NCBI GenBank assembly: GCA_007119005.1
Contig: SKQM01000066.1
Span: 1-8,090 of the forward strand
Length of the DNA: 8,090 nt
Origin: Thioalkalivibrio sp.
Lineage (GTDB): Bacteria; Pseudomonadota; Gammaproteobacteria; Ectothiorhodospirales; Ectothiorhodospiraceae
Reading direction: 5' to 3'
The notes under the pieces are model-generated. The model was not told the DNA's origin. It ran no database searches and worked only from the letters and a program-made list of their open reading frames with translations. The translations under genes were made by a program, and so were the position numbers. Positions 1-5,848 of the stretch are shown here, piece after piece. Each line of letters begins with the position of its first letter. The stretch's first letter is position 1.

Positions 1-1636
1 CTCCGAGACCGACACCGTCCATCGCGATGCCGAGCACCGGTTCATCGAGTCCGTGCTCGGCCTGCACCGCCGCGAGGTGGGCATGGTGGTGCTGCACGCG
101 AATCAGCGGGACGTCGAGTTCCTGCGCCATCGCGGCGGCGAGTTGGCTGCTGTAGAAGTCCGGATGCTGGTCGCAGGCAATGCGTTCGGGGCGGATTTCG
201 AGGATGTCGAGCAGGTGCCGGGCGGTCTCATCCAGCGAGCGACAGGTCGCGGCGTTGTCGAGGTCGCCGACGTGCTGTGACAGGAAGGCTTGGTCGTCCC
301 GGGTCAGGCAGAGCGTGTTCTTGAGCCAGGCGCCAAGCGCGAGCACGGAGGGCCCTCTGCGCGGCAGGCGGATCGCATTCGGCGTGTAACCGCGCGCGCG
401 ACGCAGAAACGACGCGCCGCCGGCGCCGACCCGGATCACGGAATCGTCGCAGCGCACGAGGATGTCGCGGTCGTGCACCAGCAGCGCGTCGGCGATGCCG
501 GCGAGGCGCTGCACGGCTTCCGCGTTGTCGGTGACCAGTGGCTCGCCGCCGGGGTTGGCCGAGGTGCAGACCAGCAGCCAGGGGTCGGCGTCTTCGGCTT
601 CCAGCCAGGCGGTGCCCGGGGGGCGGCCTGCGGCGTCGTGGAACAGCAAGTAGTGCAGCGGTGTGTAGGCAAGCATCGCGCCCAGCCAGGCGAGTCCAGG
701 CGCGACACCGGGAAGGGCTTCGTCGCAGCCGGGGGACTTGCGCAGCAGCACGATCGGGCGGTCGCTGGACCGCAGCAACTGCCGTTCGGCGTCGCCGGCT
801 TCCACGAGCCCCTGCAGCGCGTGAGGGTTCGCAGCCATTACCGCCAGCGGCTTTTCCTCGCGGTTCTTTCGGGTCCGCAGCCGCGCGACCGTCTCGGCGT
901 TGCGGGCGTCGCAGAGCAGGTGGAAGCCACCCAGACCCTTCACCGCCAGAATCTCGCCGGATTGGAGACGCCGCACCGTTTCGCCGATCGGATCGGTAGC
1001 CGTGATCGGCGACCCATCCGGATTCAACAGGGTCAGGCGCGGGCCGCAGTCAGGGCAGGCGTTCGGCTGGGCGTGGAAGCGCCGGTCGGCCGGATCGTCG
1101 TACTCGTGCTGGCAGGGTGGGCACTGGATGAACGCCGCCATGCTGGTGTTCGGGCGGTCGTAGGGCAATGCGCGGGTCAGGGTGTAGCGCGGGCCGCAGT
1201 GCGTGCAGTTGATGAAGGGGTAGCGGTAACGCCTATCCCAGGGGTCGAACAGTTCGGCCAGGCAGGCCGGGCAGATCGCAGCGTCCGGGGTGATGCCGGT
1301 GCGGACCGCGCCGGCGCGGCTGGGCGCGATTCGGAAGGCGTGGGCCGCTGCGGCGAGTTCGGGCTCGACCTCGACCGTGTCCAGGGCATCAACGCGGGCC
1401 AGAGGCGGCGCCTCGTTGGAAACGCGGCGCAGGAATGCGTCGACGGCCTGCGGGTTGCCCTGAACTTCGAGCTCGACGCCGGCAGCGTCGTTCAACACCC
1501 AGCCGGTGAGGCCCAGTTCGACGGCGAGGCCGTAGACGTAGGGGCGGAAGCCGACCCCCTGGACCTGGCCGCGGACGCGCATGCGGCGGCGGATGGGTTG
1601 GGTTGGGGGAACGGCGCCAGGCGATGACGCCGGCAT
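1..1636 (-). CDS. hypF: Carbamoyltransferase HypF, 3' end cut off by the window
   Basis: HypF uses carbamoyl phosphate and ATP to make the thiocarboxamide on HypE that becomes the CN ligands of the NiFe site; it is cytoplasmic. I translated about 545 codons from ATG 1636; full-length HypF is usually about 750 residues, so the rest of the Kae1-like domain is missing. Seen in order: an acylphosphatase-like domain with GQVQGVGFRPYV (about residues 23-34); a double zinc finger with C122/C125, C144/C147, C172/C175 and C194/C197, spaced C-x2-C-x18-C-x2-C-x24-C-x2-C-x18-C-x2-C exactly as in the family; a YrdC-like domain (about 210-390, with KGLGGFHLLCDA and LVCTSANPGGEPL); and the start of the Kae1-like domain with the metal-site motif HHHAH (516-520). 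ATG 1636 lies 30 bp after the hypB stop. ATG 1582 (MRVRGQ) is an alternative start that would trim 18 residues. No strong ribosome binding site is visible, so translational coupling to hypB is likely. Confidence 0.97.
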   Translation of the reverse strand, partial: MPASSPGAVPPTQPIRRRMRVRGQVQGVGFRPYVYGLAVELGLTGWVLNDAAGVELEVQGNPQAVDAFLRRVSNEAPPLARVDALDTVEVEPELAAAAHAFRIAPSRAGAVRTGITPDAAICPACLAELFDPWDRRYRYPFINCTHCGPRYTLTRALPYDRPNTSMAAFIQCPPCQHEYDDPADRRFHAQPNACPDCGPRLTLLNPDGSPITATDPIGETVRRLQSGEILAVKGLGGFHLLCDARNAETVARLRTRKNREEKPLAVMAANPHALQGLVEAGDAERQLLRSSDRPIVLLRKSPGCDEALPGVAPGLAWLGAMLAYTPLHYLLFHDAAGRPPGTAWLEAEDADPWLLVCTSANPGGEPLVTDNAEAVQRLAGIADALLVHDRDILVRCDDSVIRVGAGGASFLRRARGYTPNAIRLPRRGPSVLALGAWLKNTLCLTRDDQAFLSQHVGDLDNAATCRSLDETARHLLDILEIRPERIACDQHPDFYSSQLAAAMAQELDVPLIRVQHHHAHLAAVQAEHGLDEPVLGIAMDGVGLG

Positions 1637-1666
1637 CAGCGAAGCATCCGCATGGCAACAGCCGGC

Positions 1667-3076
1667 TCAGCCCCCCCGCCGGGCCTCGTCCAGCTGCGCC
1701 TCCAGTTCCGCAATGCGCCGCCGCATCGCATCGAGTTCGTCCTCGGCACCCACCTGCGAGCCGCCGCTCAGCGCGTTTTCCAGCCAGGCGACCCACGATT
1801 CCAAGCCTTCACCGGTGCGCGCCGAAACCTGCAGCACCTCGAGCTTCGGATTGATCCGCCGCGCGTACTCGATGCAGCGTTCCACATCGAAATCGACATA
1901 AGGCAACAGGTCGATCTTGTTCAGGATCATCAGATCGGAGGCGTGAAACATGTCAGGGTATTTCAACGGCTTGTCCTCGCCCTCGGTGACCGAGAGGATC
2001 ACCACCTTGTGCGCTTCGCCGAGATCGAAGGCCGACGGGCAGACGAGGTTGCCGACGTTCTCGATCAGCAGCAGCCCCCTGCCCTGCAGCTTCAGGTGCT
2101 CGACGGCGTGGCCGACCATGTGGGCGTCGAGATGGCAGCCCTTGCCGGTGTTGACCTGCACCGCCGGGGCGCCGGTCGCGCGGATACGTTCCGCATCGTT
2201 GCTGGTCTGCTGGTCACCCTCAATCACACTGACCGGCACGCGGCCCTGCAGACGTCCAATGGTCGCGGTCAGCAGGCTGGTCTTGCCCGAGCCGGGGCTG
2301 GAAACGAGGTTCAGCGCCAGAACGCCCTGACGCTGGAACCGCTCGCGGTTGGCCCGCGCATATTCGTTGTTCTTGCCGAGGATGTCCTGCTCGATGCGGA
2401 TCATCCGCTCCTGGGTCATCCCGGGTGCATGGGCATGTGCGGGCCCGTGTCCGTAGTGCAGGTCACCGCCGTGGGCGGAACCGGCAGTCTGCGCGTTCGG
2501 ATGCTCATGGTCGTGCGCACCGTCGTGGCCATGAGACCCGGTGTGGTCGTGCGGATGGCTGTGCACGGTCCCATCCGCGTGCCGGTGTTCGTGCTCATGC
2601 GCGTGGTGGTGTTCGTGCGCTGTACCGTGCCCGTGCTGACCCGCGTGGTCGTGGGCATGGACGTGCACGGTGCCGTCCGCGTGCCGGTGCTCGTGGGCGT
2701 GCGGGTGTTCATGGGCGTGGTCATGGCCAGTCCCGTGACCGTGTTCCGCCGCGTGGTCGTGCGGATGGCTGTGTTCGGTACCGTCGGCGTGGCGGTGCGT
2801 GTGCGCGTGCTGGTGCAGGTGATCGTGCGCCGCGCCGTGCCCGTGTTCGTGGTCATGGTCGTGCGAATGCACATGCAGCGTGCCGTCGGCGTGGCGATGC
2901 ACATGCTCGTGGTGATGATGGTGCTCGTGCCCATGCTCGTGCCCATGCTCGTGCCCGTGTTCGTGCGGATGCCTGTGCACCGTGCCATCGGCGTGCCGAT
3001 GTTCGTGCCCGTGGGCGCCCACAGGGCGGCCCTCTACCCGGGTTTCACCTTCTCCACAACCGCATACCGTGCACAT
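1667..3076 (-). CDS. hypB: Nickel GTPase HypB with a very long histidine-rich domain
   Basis: HypB is the GTPase that, with HypA, inserts nickel into the hydrogenase large subunit in the cytoplasm. ATG 3076 gives 469 residues, against about 290 in E. coli. The N-terminus MCTVCGCG matches the high-affinity Ni motif CxxCGC. Residues 22-216 hold 77 histidines in five tandem units, then a linker. The GTPase domain follows from about residue 220: Walker [10 protein letters not shown] (259-267), the G-domain metal-site pair C314-H315 in GKGCHLD, C346 in [12 protein letters not shown] (386-389) and SAR (418-420). The last 25 residues (about 445-469) look like an added coiled coil ([20 protein letters not shown]). 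Start choice: AGGAGG at 3083-3088 lies 6 nt before ATG 3076, while the in-frame TTG at 3082 abuts that site and would bury the Cys motif. The stop at 1667 is in the same frame as hypF. Identity is certain; the His domain's role (nickel storage or buffering) is inferred from shorter His-rich HypB proteins. Confidence 0.97.
   Translation of the reverse strand: MCTVCGCGEGETRVEGRPVGAHGHEHRHADGTVHRHPHEHGHEHGHEHGHEHHHHHEHVHRHADGTLHVHSHDHDHEHGHGAAHDHLHQHAHTHRHADGTEHSHPHDHAAEHGHGTGHDHAHEHPHAHEHRHADGTVHVHAHDHAGQHGHGTAHEHHHAHEHEHRHADGTVHSHPHDHTGSHGHDGAHDHEHPNAQTAGSAHGGDLHYGHGPAHAHAPGMTQERMIRIEQDILGKNNEYARANRERFQRQGVLALNLVSSPGSGKTSLLTATIGRLQGRVPVSVIEGDQQTSNDAERIRATGAPAVQVNTGKGCHLDAHMVGHAVEHLKLQGRGLLLIENVGNLVCPSAFDLGEAHKVVILSVTEGEDKPLKYPDMFHASDLMILNKIDLLPYVDFDVERCIEYARRINPKLEVLQVSARTGEGLESWVAWLENALSGGSQVGAEDELDAMRRRIAELEAQLDEARRGG
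2501..3001 (-). repeat. Five tandem His-rich units within hypB
   Basis: Units begin at HypB residues 26, 60, 94, 130 and 164 (DNA 3001, 2899, 2797, 2689, 2587), giving periods of 34, 34, 36 and 34 residues. Each opens with an invariant HRHADGT, then a His-x-His arm. Units 2-5 also share an HGHG or HGHD element and end in an HDH or HEH tail. Unit 1 instead carries a run of HGHE tetrapeptides and five consecutive histidines. The fifth unit fades out after residue 192. The pattern is consistent with duplication of a 102-bp block with later divergence at silent positions. Confidence 0.93.
2921..2968 (-). repeat. 12-bp minisatellite inside hypB
   Basis: Four adjacent 12-bp units on the + strand: GTGCTCGTGCCC, two identical ATGCTCGTGCCC copies, and a diverged GTGTTCGTGCGG. 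Read on the minus strand they encode the HGHE/HEHG run of the first His unit. The length is a multiple of three, so gain or loss of units would keep the frame. Confidence 0.85.
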
Positions 3077-3082
3077 CTGCAA

Positions 3083-3088
3083 CCTCCT
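3083..3088 (-). promoter_or_regulatory. Shine-Dalgarno site that fixes the hypB start
   Basis: A perfect AGGAGG on the minus strand sits 6 nt upstream of ATG 3076. The other possible start, TTG 3082, directly abuts it and is too close to use it. This favours a protein starting MCTVCGCG, as in E. coli HypB, where the Cys next to the initiator Met takes part in nickel binding. Confidence 0.85.
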
Positions 3089-3258
3089 GAAACCCTGTTC
3101 CGGTGTCGCCGCGCGGGGTTAAAGCCGCATGCAGACGCCACGCATGTCGGAACCGCGCAGCCGCTTTGCGACCCGGCCCCTTTCCGTTCACTCAACCATA
3201 ACCCGAACCGCCTGCTCAGGCCTTGCGCTGGCTCACGTTCCGGATCGCCGACACCATT

Positions 3259-3278
3259 CTGAATCCCACTGAATCCCG
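3259..3278. repeat. Tandem 10-bp direct repeat downstream of hypA
   Basis: Two adjacent 10-mers on the + strand, CTGAATCCCA then CTGAATCCCG, differ only at the last base. On the coding (minus) strand this reads GGGATTCAG twice at 10-bp spacing, so both copies face the same side of the helix. They begin 12 bp beyond the hypA stop. Function unknown; it may be a chance duplication. Confidence 0.6.
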
Positions 3279-3289
3279 ACCTGCGCGGA

Positions 3290-3673
3290 TCAGCCCGGCC
3301 GCCGAGACCTATCGGCCTGTGCGACTCCGGGCGTGTCCACCTCCAGATCCAGCACCCGCATTTCCATGCCGCCGGTCGCGTGCACCTGGTAACCACCACA
3401 GAGCGGGCAGGCATCATACAGCGCCGCGATCTCCACCGTGGTGCCGCAGTCCATGCACCAACCCTGTCCCGGAATGTCGACGATTTCAAGAACCGCCGAC
3501 TCCGCCACGCTATTGTTCATCACCGCGTCGAAGCTGAAGCGCAGCGCCTCGATCTCCACGCCCGCCAGCCGCCCCACTTCGAGCCGCACACGGAGCACGC
3601 GCTCGAATCCGCGCGCGGCGGCCTGGTCCTCGATGATCCGCAGGATGCCCTCGGCCAGTGCCATCTCATGCAT
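3290..3673 (-). CDS. hypA: Nickel metallochaperone HypA
   Basis: HypA binds nickel and hands it to the large subunit together with HypB. The 127-residue protein starts MHEM, with the conserved nickel-binding His2 and Glu3, and carries the structural zinc site C73-x2-C76 and C89-x2-C92. The length is slightly above the usual 113-118 because of a tail of about 15 polar residues (VDTPGVAQADRSRRPG). ATG 3673 overlaps the end of hupK by 8 nt in the context CATGCATGAG; a GGAG at 3681-3684 lies 7 nt upstream, so translation is probably coupled to hupK. The start is fixed by the MHE motif. Confidence 0.96.
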   Translation of the reverse strand: MHEMALAEGILRIIEDQAAARGFERVLRVRLEVGRLAGVEIEALRFSFDAVMNNSVAESAVLEIVDIPGQGWCMDCGTTVEIAALYDACPLCGGYQVHATGGMEMRVLDLEVDTPGVAQADRSRRPG

Positions 3674-4784
3674 GGACGATCTCCAGTTCGTACTGCACGC
3701 AGGGGTCCAGTGCCATTACCTGCAGCGTCACCGCTTCCCGAAGACGCTCCTCGTCCTGGGCCTGAAGCTGCATCAGGGCCTGCTGTGCGGGTCCTTCGGG
3801 GTGAAAGTTCCACTCCGTCGGCGCCACGATGCGGTAGTCACGGATCCCGTCCGGACCCGCCCGCACCCAGTGCAGCAGCACCCCGCGCACCATCTCCAGC
3901 CCCACCGCGGCTTCGTCGTCACCCGACTGCCAGGCGAGGTCATGGCCGGCTGGAACAGCCTCCGACAGCGAGTGTAACGCGCGCCCGAGTTCAAGCACCC
4001 GTGCCAACACGCGCAGCCAGGAATCCGGCTCGCGCTGCCTTTCCAGCATCGCGGCGACCAGCGGGTGCACGGCCTGACGCGCAAGCGGTCCCATCTCGAA
4101 GACCTGCCCGTCCCAATCGGGACGCCAATGAAAGTCCGGATCGGACCGCAGCCGTGGCAGCACCGCATGCACCATCGCTTGCAGATCGCCGGCGCGGAAC
4201 AGGGGCCGCCGGGAGCGCCCAAGGCCGGTCAGGCGCGGTTGCAGACGCGCCAGCAGGGCCGCCAGTGCCGTGGGCCCAGCGTTCAGCCACTGCGCCAGGG
4301 ATTCGGGGGCCGGATTCTCCAGCCAGGTCAGATGCTCGCGCCCGAAAAGGCCCGTGAAGGTCGCGCCCGCCCAGTCGGCGGCGGCTTGCCGGTCGGCTGC
4401 GAACCGTGTCCGTGCTCCCAGCAGTTCCCGCAACGGCCCCGGTTGCTGTGGATCCCCGACGGCGCGCGGCCAGTCGAGACCCAGCCGCCACAGGTGTTCC
4501 CGGATATTTTCCAGGCGGATGCGTTCGGCCCATTCCGCCAGCCCTGCGTCGTCCGGCCCCCCCATGCGGAGCACCGCGTCGAGGGCATCGACCGCAACCG
4601 ACTGGGCATCTCCGCAAAGGCTGTAAAGACGCGGGATGACCGCCTGCGCATGCTCCGAGGTCCTTCCGACCAGCAAGGCTCCGGGCTGCGGGCGCCGCGA
4701 GCGGACTTCGGCACGCTGTACCGCGTGCCCGTCCCACTCGATGCGCAGCTCGACCCGACCCTCAGCGGGAATCGCGGTCGTCAT
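3666..4784 (-). CDS. hupK: HupK/HoxV-family large-subunit-like maturation scaffold
   Basis: HupK proteins are degenerate relatives of the hydrogenase large subunit, thought to carry the Fe(CN)2CO intermediate during assembly. The 372 residues keep large-subunit landmarks: LYSLCGDAQS (C57) where the enzyme has RxCGxC, the large-subunit motif GPLAR in FEMGPLARQAVHPL, and a terminal DPCVQY (D360, P361, C362) where the enzyme has DPCxxCxxH. Each cysteine pair keeps one Cys; the partners are A60 and Y365. It therefore cannot be a normal catalytic subunit. The protein ends 7 residues after Y365, with no protease-removed tail. It overlaps hupJ upstream by 23 nt and hypA downstream by 8 nt, indicating co-translation. 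A weak GGAG lies about 10 nt before ATG 4784. The large-subunit origin is read from the sequence; the scaffold role is taken from R. eutropha HoxV. Confidence 0.85.
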   Translation of the reverse strand: MTTAIPAEGRVELRIEWDGHAVQRAEVRSRRPQPGALLVGRTSEHAQAVIPRLYSLCGDAQSVAVDALDAVLRMGGPDDAGLAEWAERIRLENIREHLWRLGLDWPRAVGDPQQPGPLRELLGARTRFAADRQAAADWAGATFTGLFGREHLTWLENPAPESLAQWLNAGPTALAALLARLQPRLTGLGRSRRPLFRAGDLQAMVHAVLPRLRSDPDFHWRPDWDGQVFEMGPLARQAVHPLVAAMLERQREPDSWLRVLARVLELGRALHSLSEAVPAGHDLAWQSGDDEAAVGLEMVRGVLLHWVRAGPDGIRDYRIVAPTEWNFHPEGPAQQALMQLQAQDEERLREAVTLQVMALDPCVQYELEIVHA

Positions 4785-5337
4785 TCAGAAAGGCTCCGCG
4801 GAGAACTTCACGCCGCTCGAAATCACGGTCGACATTGCGCCGAATGGCCGCCAGCGGCCCGCTGCCGCGCCGCTGAGGCTCGGGTGGACGCAGGTCGGGT
4901 CCCGGCTGCAGCAGGAGGGAAAGGGTTTCGAAGGCGACCGCCCGGGCCGCTTCCTGGTTCTCGAAGCGATGCATCGGCGAGAACAGCGAGCAGGTTTCGT
5001 AGGCACCGATGCCCTCGTCCCTGGCCCCAATGAAATCGACCGGGCCGCGCGGCAGTTCCCGCGTTCCGACAGTGCCCTCGGGGATGGCATCCGCATCGGG
5101 CAGACGCAACAGGTTCATCGCCCAGGGCGTGATGAGAACGCCGACGCGGGCACCCCCGCTGCGCCGGAAGCCGATGGCCTCGACGGCCAGCGCATCCTGC
5201 AGCAACGGCAGATCGCGCATGCGCTCATGTTGTATGCGTCTGAAGACCTCCTCCAGCTGCCGCCGAACCGCTTCCGCTTCCCGGTTCAATGGTTGGCTAC
5301 CGTGGAGGCCCGACCGCCGAGGGCAGTTCGAGGTCAC
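4762..5337 (-). CDS. hupJ: HybE/HupJ-family [NiFe]-hydrogenase assembly chaperone
   Basis: HybE-family proteins (HybE, HupJ, HoxT) help assemble the small and large subunits before export. The family core is clear: FRRIQHERMRDLPLLQDAL, then VEAIGF, GVLITPWAMNLLRLP and ETCSLFSPMHRF. Length is 191 residues from GTG 5337, with a charged C-terminal tail of about 45 residues beyond the core. No rubredoxin domain is fused to it. The start is uncertain: GTG 5337 overlaps hupF by 41 nt, while TTG 5289, 7 bp past the hupF stop, would remove 16 residues and leave an N-terminus closer to typical HybE length. Neither has a good ribosome binding site, and no ATG is available in frame. It overlaps hupK by 23 nt. 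It is the third classical member of the set, where hupG, hupH and hupI would normally intervene after hupF. Confidence 0.85.
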   Translation of the reverse strand: MTSNCPRRSGLHGSQPLNREAEAVRRQLEEVFRRIQHERMRDLPLLQDALAVEAIGFRRSGGARVGVLITPWAMNLLRLPDADAIPEGTVGTRELPRGPVDFIGARDEGIGAYETCSLFSPMHRFENQEAARAVAFETLSLLLQPGPDLRPPEPQRRGSGPLAAIRRNVDRDFERREVLRGAFLNDDRDSR

Positions 5338-5584
5338 TGAAGAACCCGTCGAGGTCGGTCTCGCCGCGCAGAGCAGCCTCGAGACTCATGACGGCGTCGT
5401 CGATCTGATGCGCCTGTTCCGGAGTGAGGATCTCGCGGGCATGGTCCTTGAGGGCCAGCACCCACGTGCCAACGGGTTGCGGCCCCACCAGCATCATGTT
5501 CAGTTGCCGCTGCTCGCCGCGCCGCTCGCAGAGAGCCATGAATTCGCCCGCTTCGAGCACCTGCATCGGGATACCAAGGCACAT
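5297..5584 (-). CDS. hupF: HypC-like chaperone HupF/HoxL
   Basis: HupF/HoxL is a hydrogenase-specific HypC paralogue that binds the large-subunit precursor or the Fe(CN)2CO unit. The 95 residues begin MCLGIPMQVLEA, with the essential Cys2, followed by a small OB-like core (LVGPQPVGTWVLALKDHAREIL) and a C-terminal helix with ALRGETDLDGFF. GIPMQV, GPQPVGTW and AALRGE point to HupF/HoxL rather than housekeeping HypC, which usually starts MCLAIPG and is shorter (about 75-90). ATG 5584 is fixed by the MC motif; upstream is only a modest purine stretch (GAGAGGGTG). It is the first gene of the minus-strand operon and is transcribed away from hupD across the 264-bp promoter region. Confidence 0.92.
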   Translation of the reverse strand: MCLGIPMQVLEAGEFMALCERRGEQRQLNMMLVGPQPVGTWVLALKDHAREILTPEQAHQIDDAVMSLEAALRGETDLDGFFSDLELPSAVGPPR

Positions 5585-5848
5585 CTCGTTTTCACCCTCT
5601 CACTCGGAACGCGGTCCGTTTGGTCGGTTGCCGCGCGGACAGTCTGACACCCGCCCGTCTGCGAAGAACCTTCCCACACTGGAAAGGGGCCGAATGTGAT
5701 CTAGATCACCGCCGGCAAAAACCCACTAACGCATTCTGTGCCGGAACATAAGCGAAGCCTGATTTTTTCATACGTTTTGTGGCTTTCTCACACCCAAGCG
5801 CATTCCCGGCGATTTATCCAACCGGTCTCCGGGAGTTAAAGGGCATCG
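5585..5848. promoter_or_regulatory. Divergent promoter region between hupF and hupD
   Basis: The region is less GC-rich than the genes, with T-runs near 5762-5778, and must drive both operons if neither is read from outside. It contains a perfect 14-bp palindrome at 5696-5709. Relative to that, CATTCT at 5732-5737 sits where a -10 box would be for an FNR-type class II promoter facing hupD, though it is a weak match to TATAAT. I find no convincing sigma-54 -24/-12 pair on either strand. AAAGGG at 5838-5843 serves as the hupD ribosome binding site. No gene is seen in it. Confidence 0.65.
5696..5709. promoter_or_regulatory. FNR/CRP-family operator candidate
   Basis: GTGATCTAGATCAC is a perfect palindrome. 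Its core TGAT-N4-ATCA matches the FNR site TTGAT-N4-ATCAA except for the outermost base of each arm. In the context TGTGATCTAGATCACC it also fits the CRP form TGTGA-N6-TCACA at all but the last base. Its centre (5702.5) lies 146 bp before the hupD start and 118 bp before the hupF start. FNR-type control of anaerobic hyn hydrogenase expression is known in Thiocapsa, which makes an FNR homologue the likelier binder; this is inference. Confidence 0.65.

Larger units (their letters stand above)
3077..3289 (-). other. hypA-hypB intergenic region
   Basis: This 213-bp gap stands out in an otherwise tightly packed operon. I see no credible short gene in it. It holds the hypB ribosome binding site, a 10-bp tandem repeat at 3259-3278, and a small inverted repeat (GCCTG/CAGGC with a 2-nt centre) at 3210-3221. 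No convincing -35/-10 pair, NikR-type or RcnR-type operator, or U-tracted terminator is visible on the minus strand. It could hold a weak internal promoter for hypBF or an mRNA processing site, but neither is shown. Confidence 0.5.

Noticed and set aside
290..1627. A 445-codon open frame on the + strand.
   Set aside because: Antisense of hypF. The minus-strand frame gives the full acylphosphatase, zinc finger, YrdC and Kae1-like motif series.
2501..3013. Regularly spaced repeats that could suggest a CRISPR array.
   Set aside because: The repeats are protein-coding, diverged at silent sites, directly adjacent without unique spacers, and in frame with HypB.
3077..3082. TTG 3082 as the hypB start (471 residues, [10 protein letters not shown]).
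   Set aside because: It abuts the AGGAGG and would add Met-Gln before the nickel motif; ATG 3076 has ideal 6-nt spacing and matches E. coli HypB.
1652..3262. A 536-codon open frame on the + strand, rich in Val and Met and looking like a membrane protein.
   Set aside because: It is the antisense of hypB. His codons CAC/CAT read as GTG/ATG in reverse, which produces the Val/Met-rich run. It has no family resemblance, and the minus strand carries all the HypB motifs.
4065..5033. A 322-codon open frame on the + strand across hupK and hupJ.
   Set aside because: It spans two overlapping minus-strand genes with clear family motifs; no recognisable motif or start signal of its own.
5720..5760. Sigma-54 promoter (GGCAC...GC) reading towards hupF.
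   Set aside because: The spacing between GG and GC is 8, not 10, and the -12 element is poor.
5740..5780. T-run at 5762-5767 as a rho-independent terminator.
   Set aside because: No stem-loop precedes it on either strand, and it lies between two divergent starts where no transcript should end.
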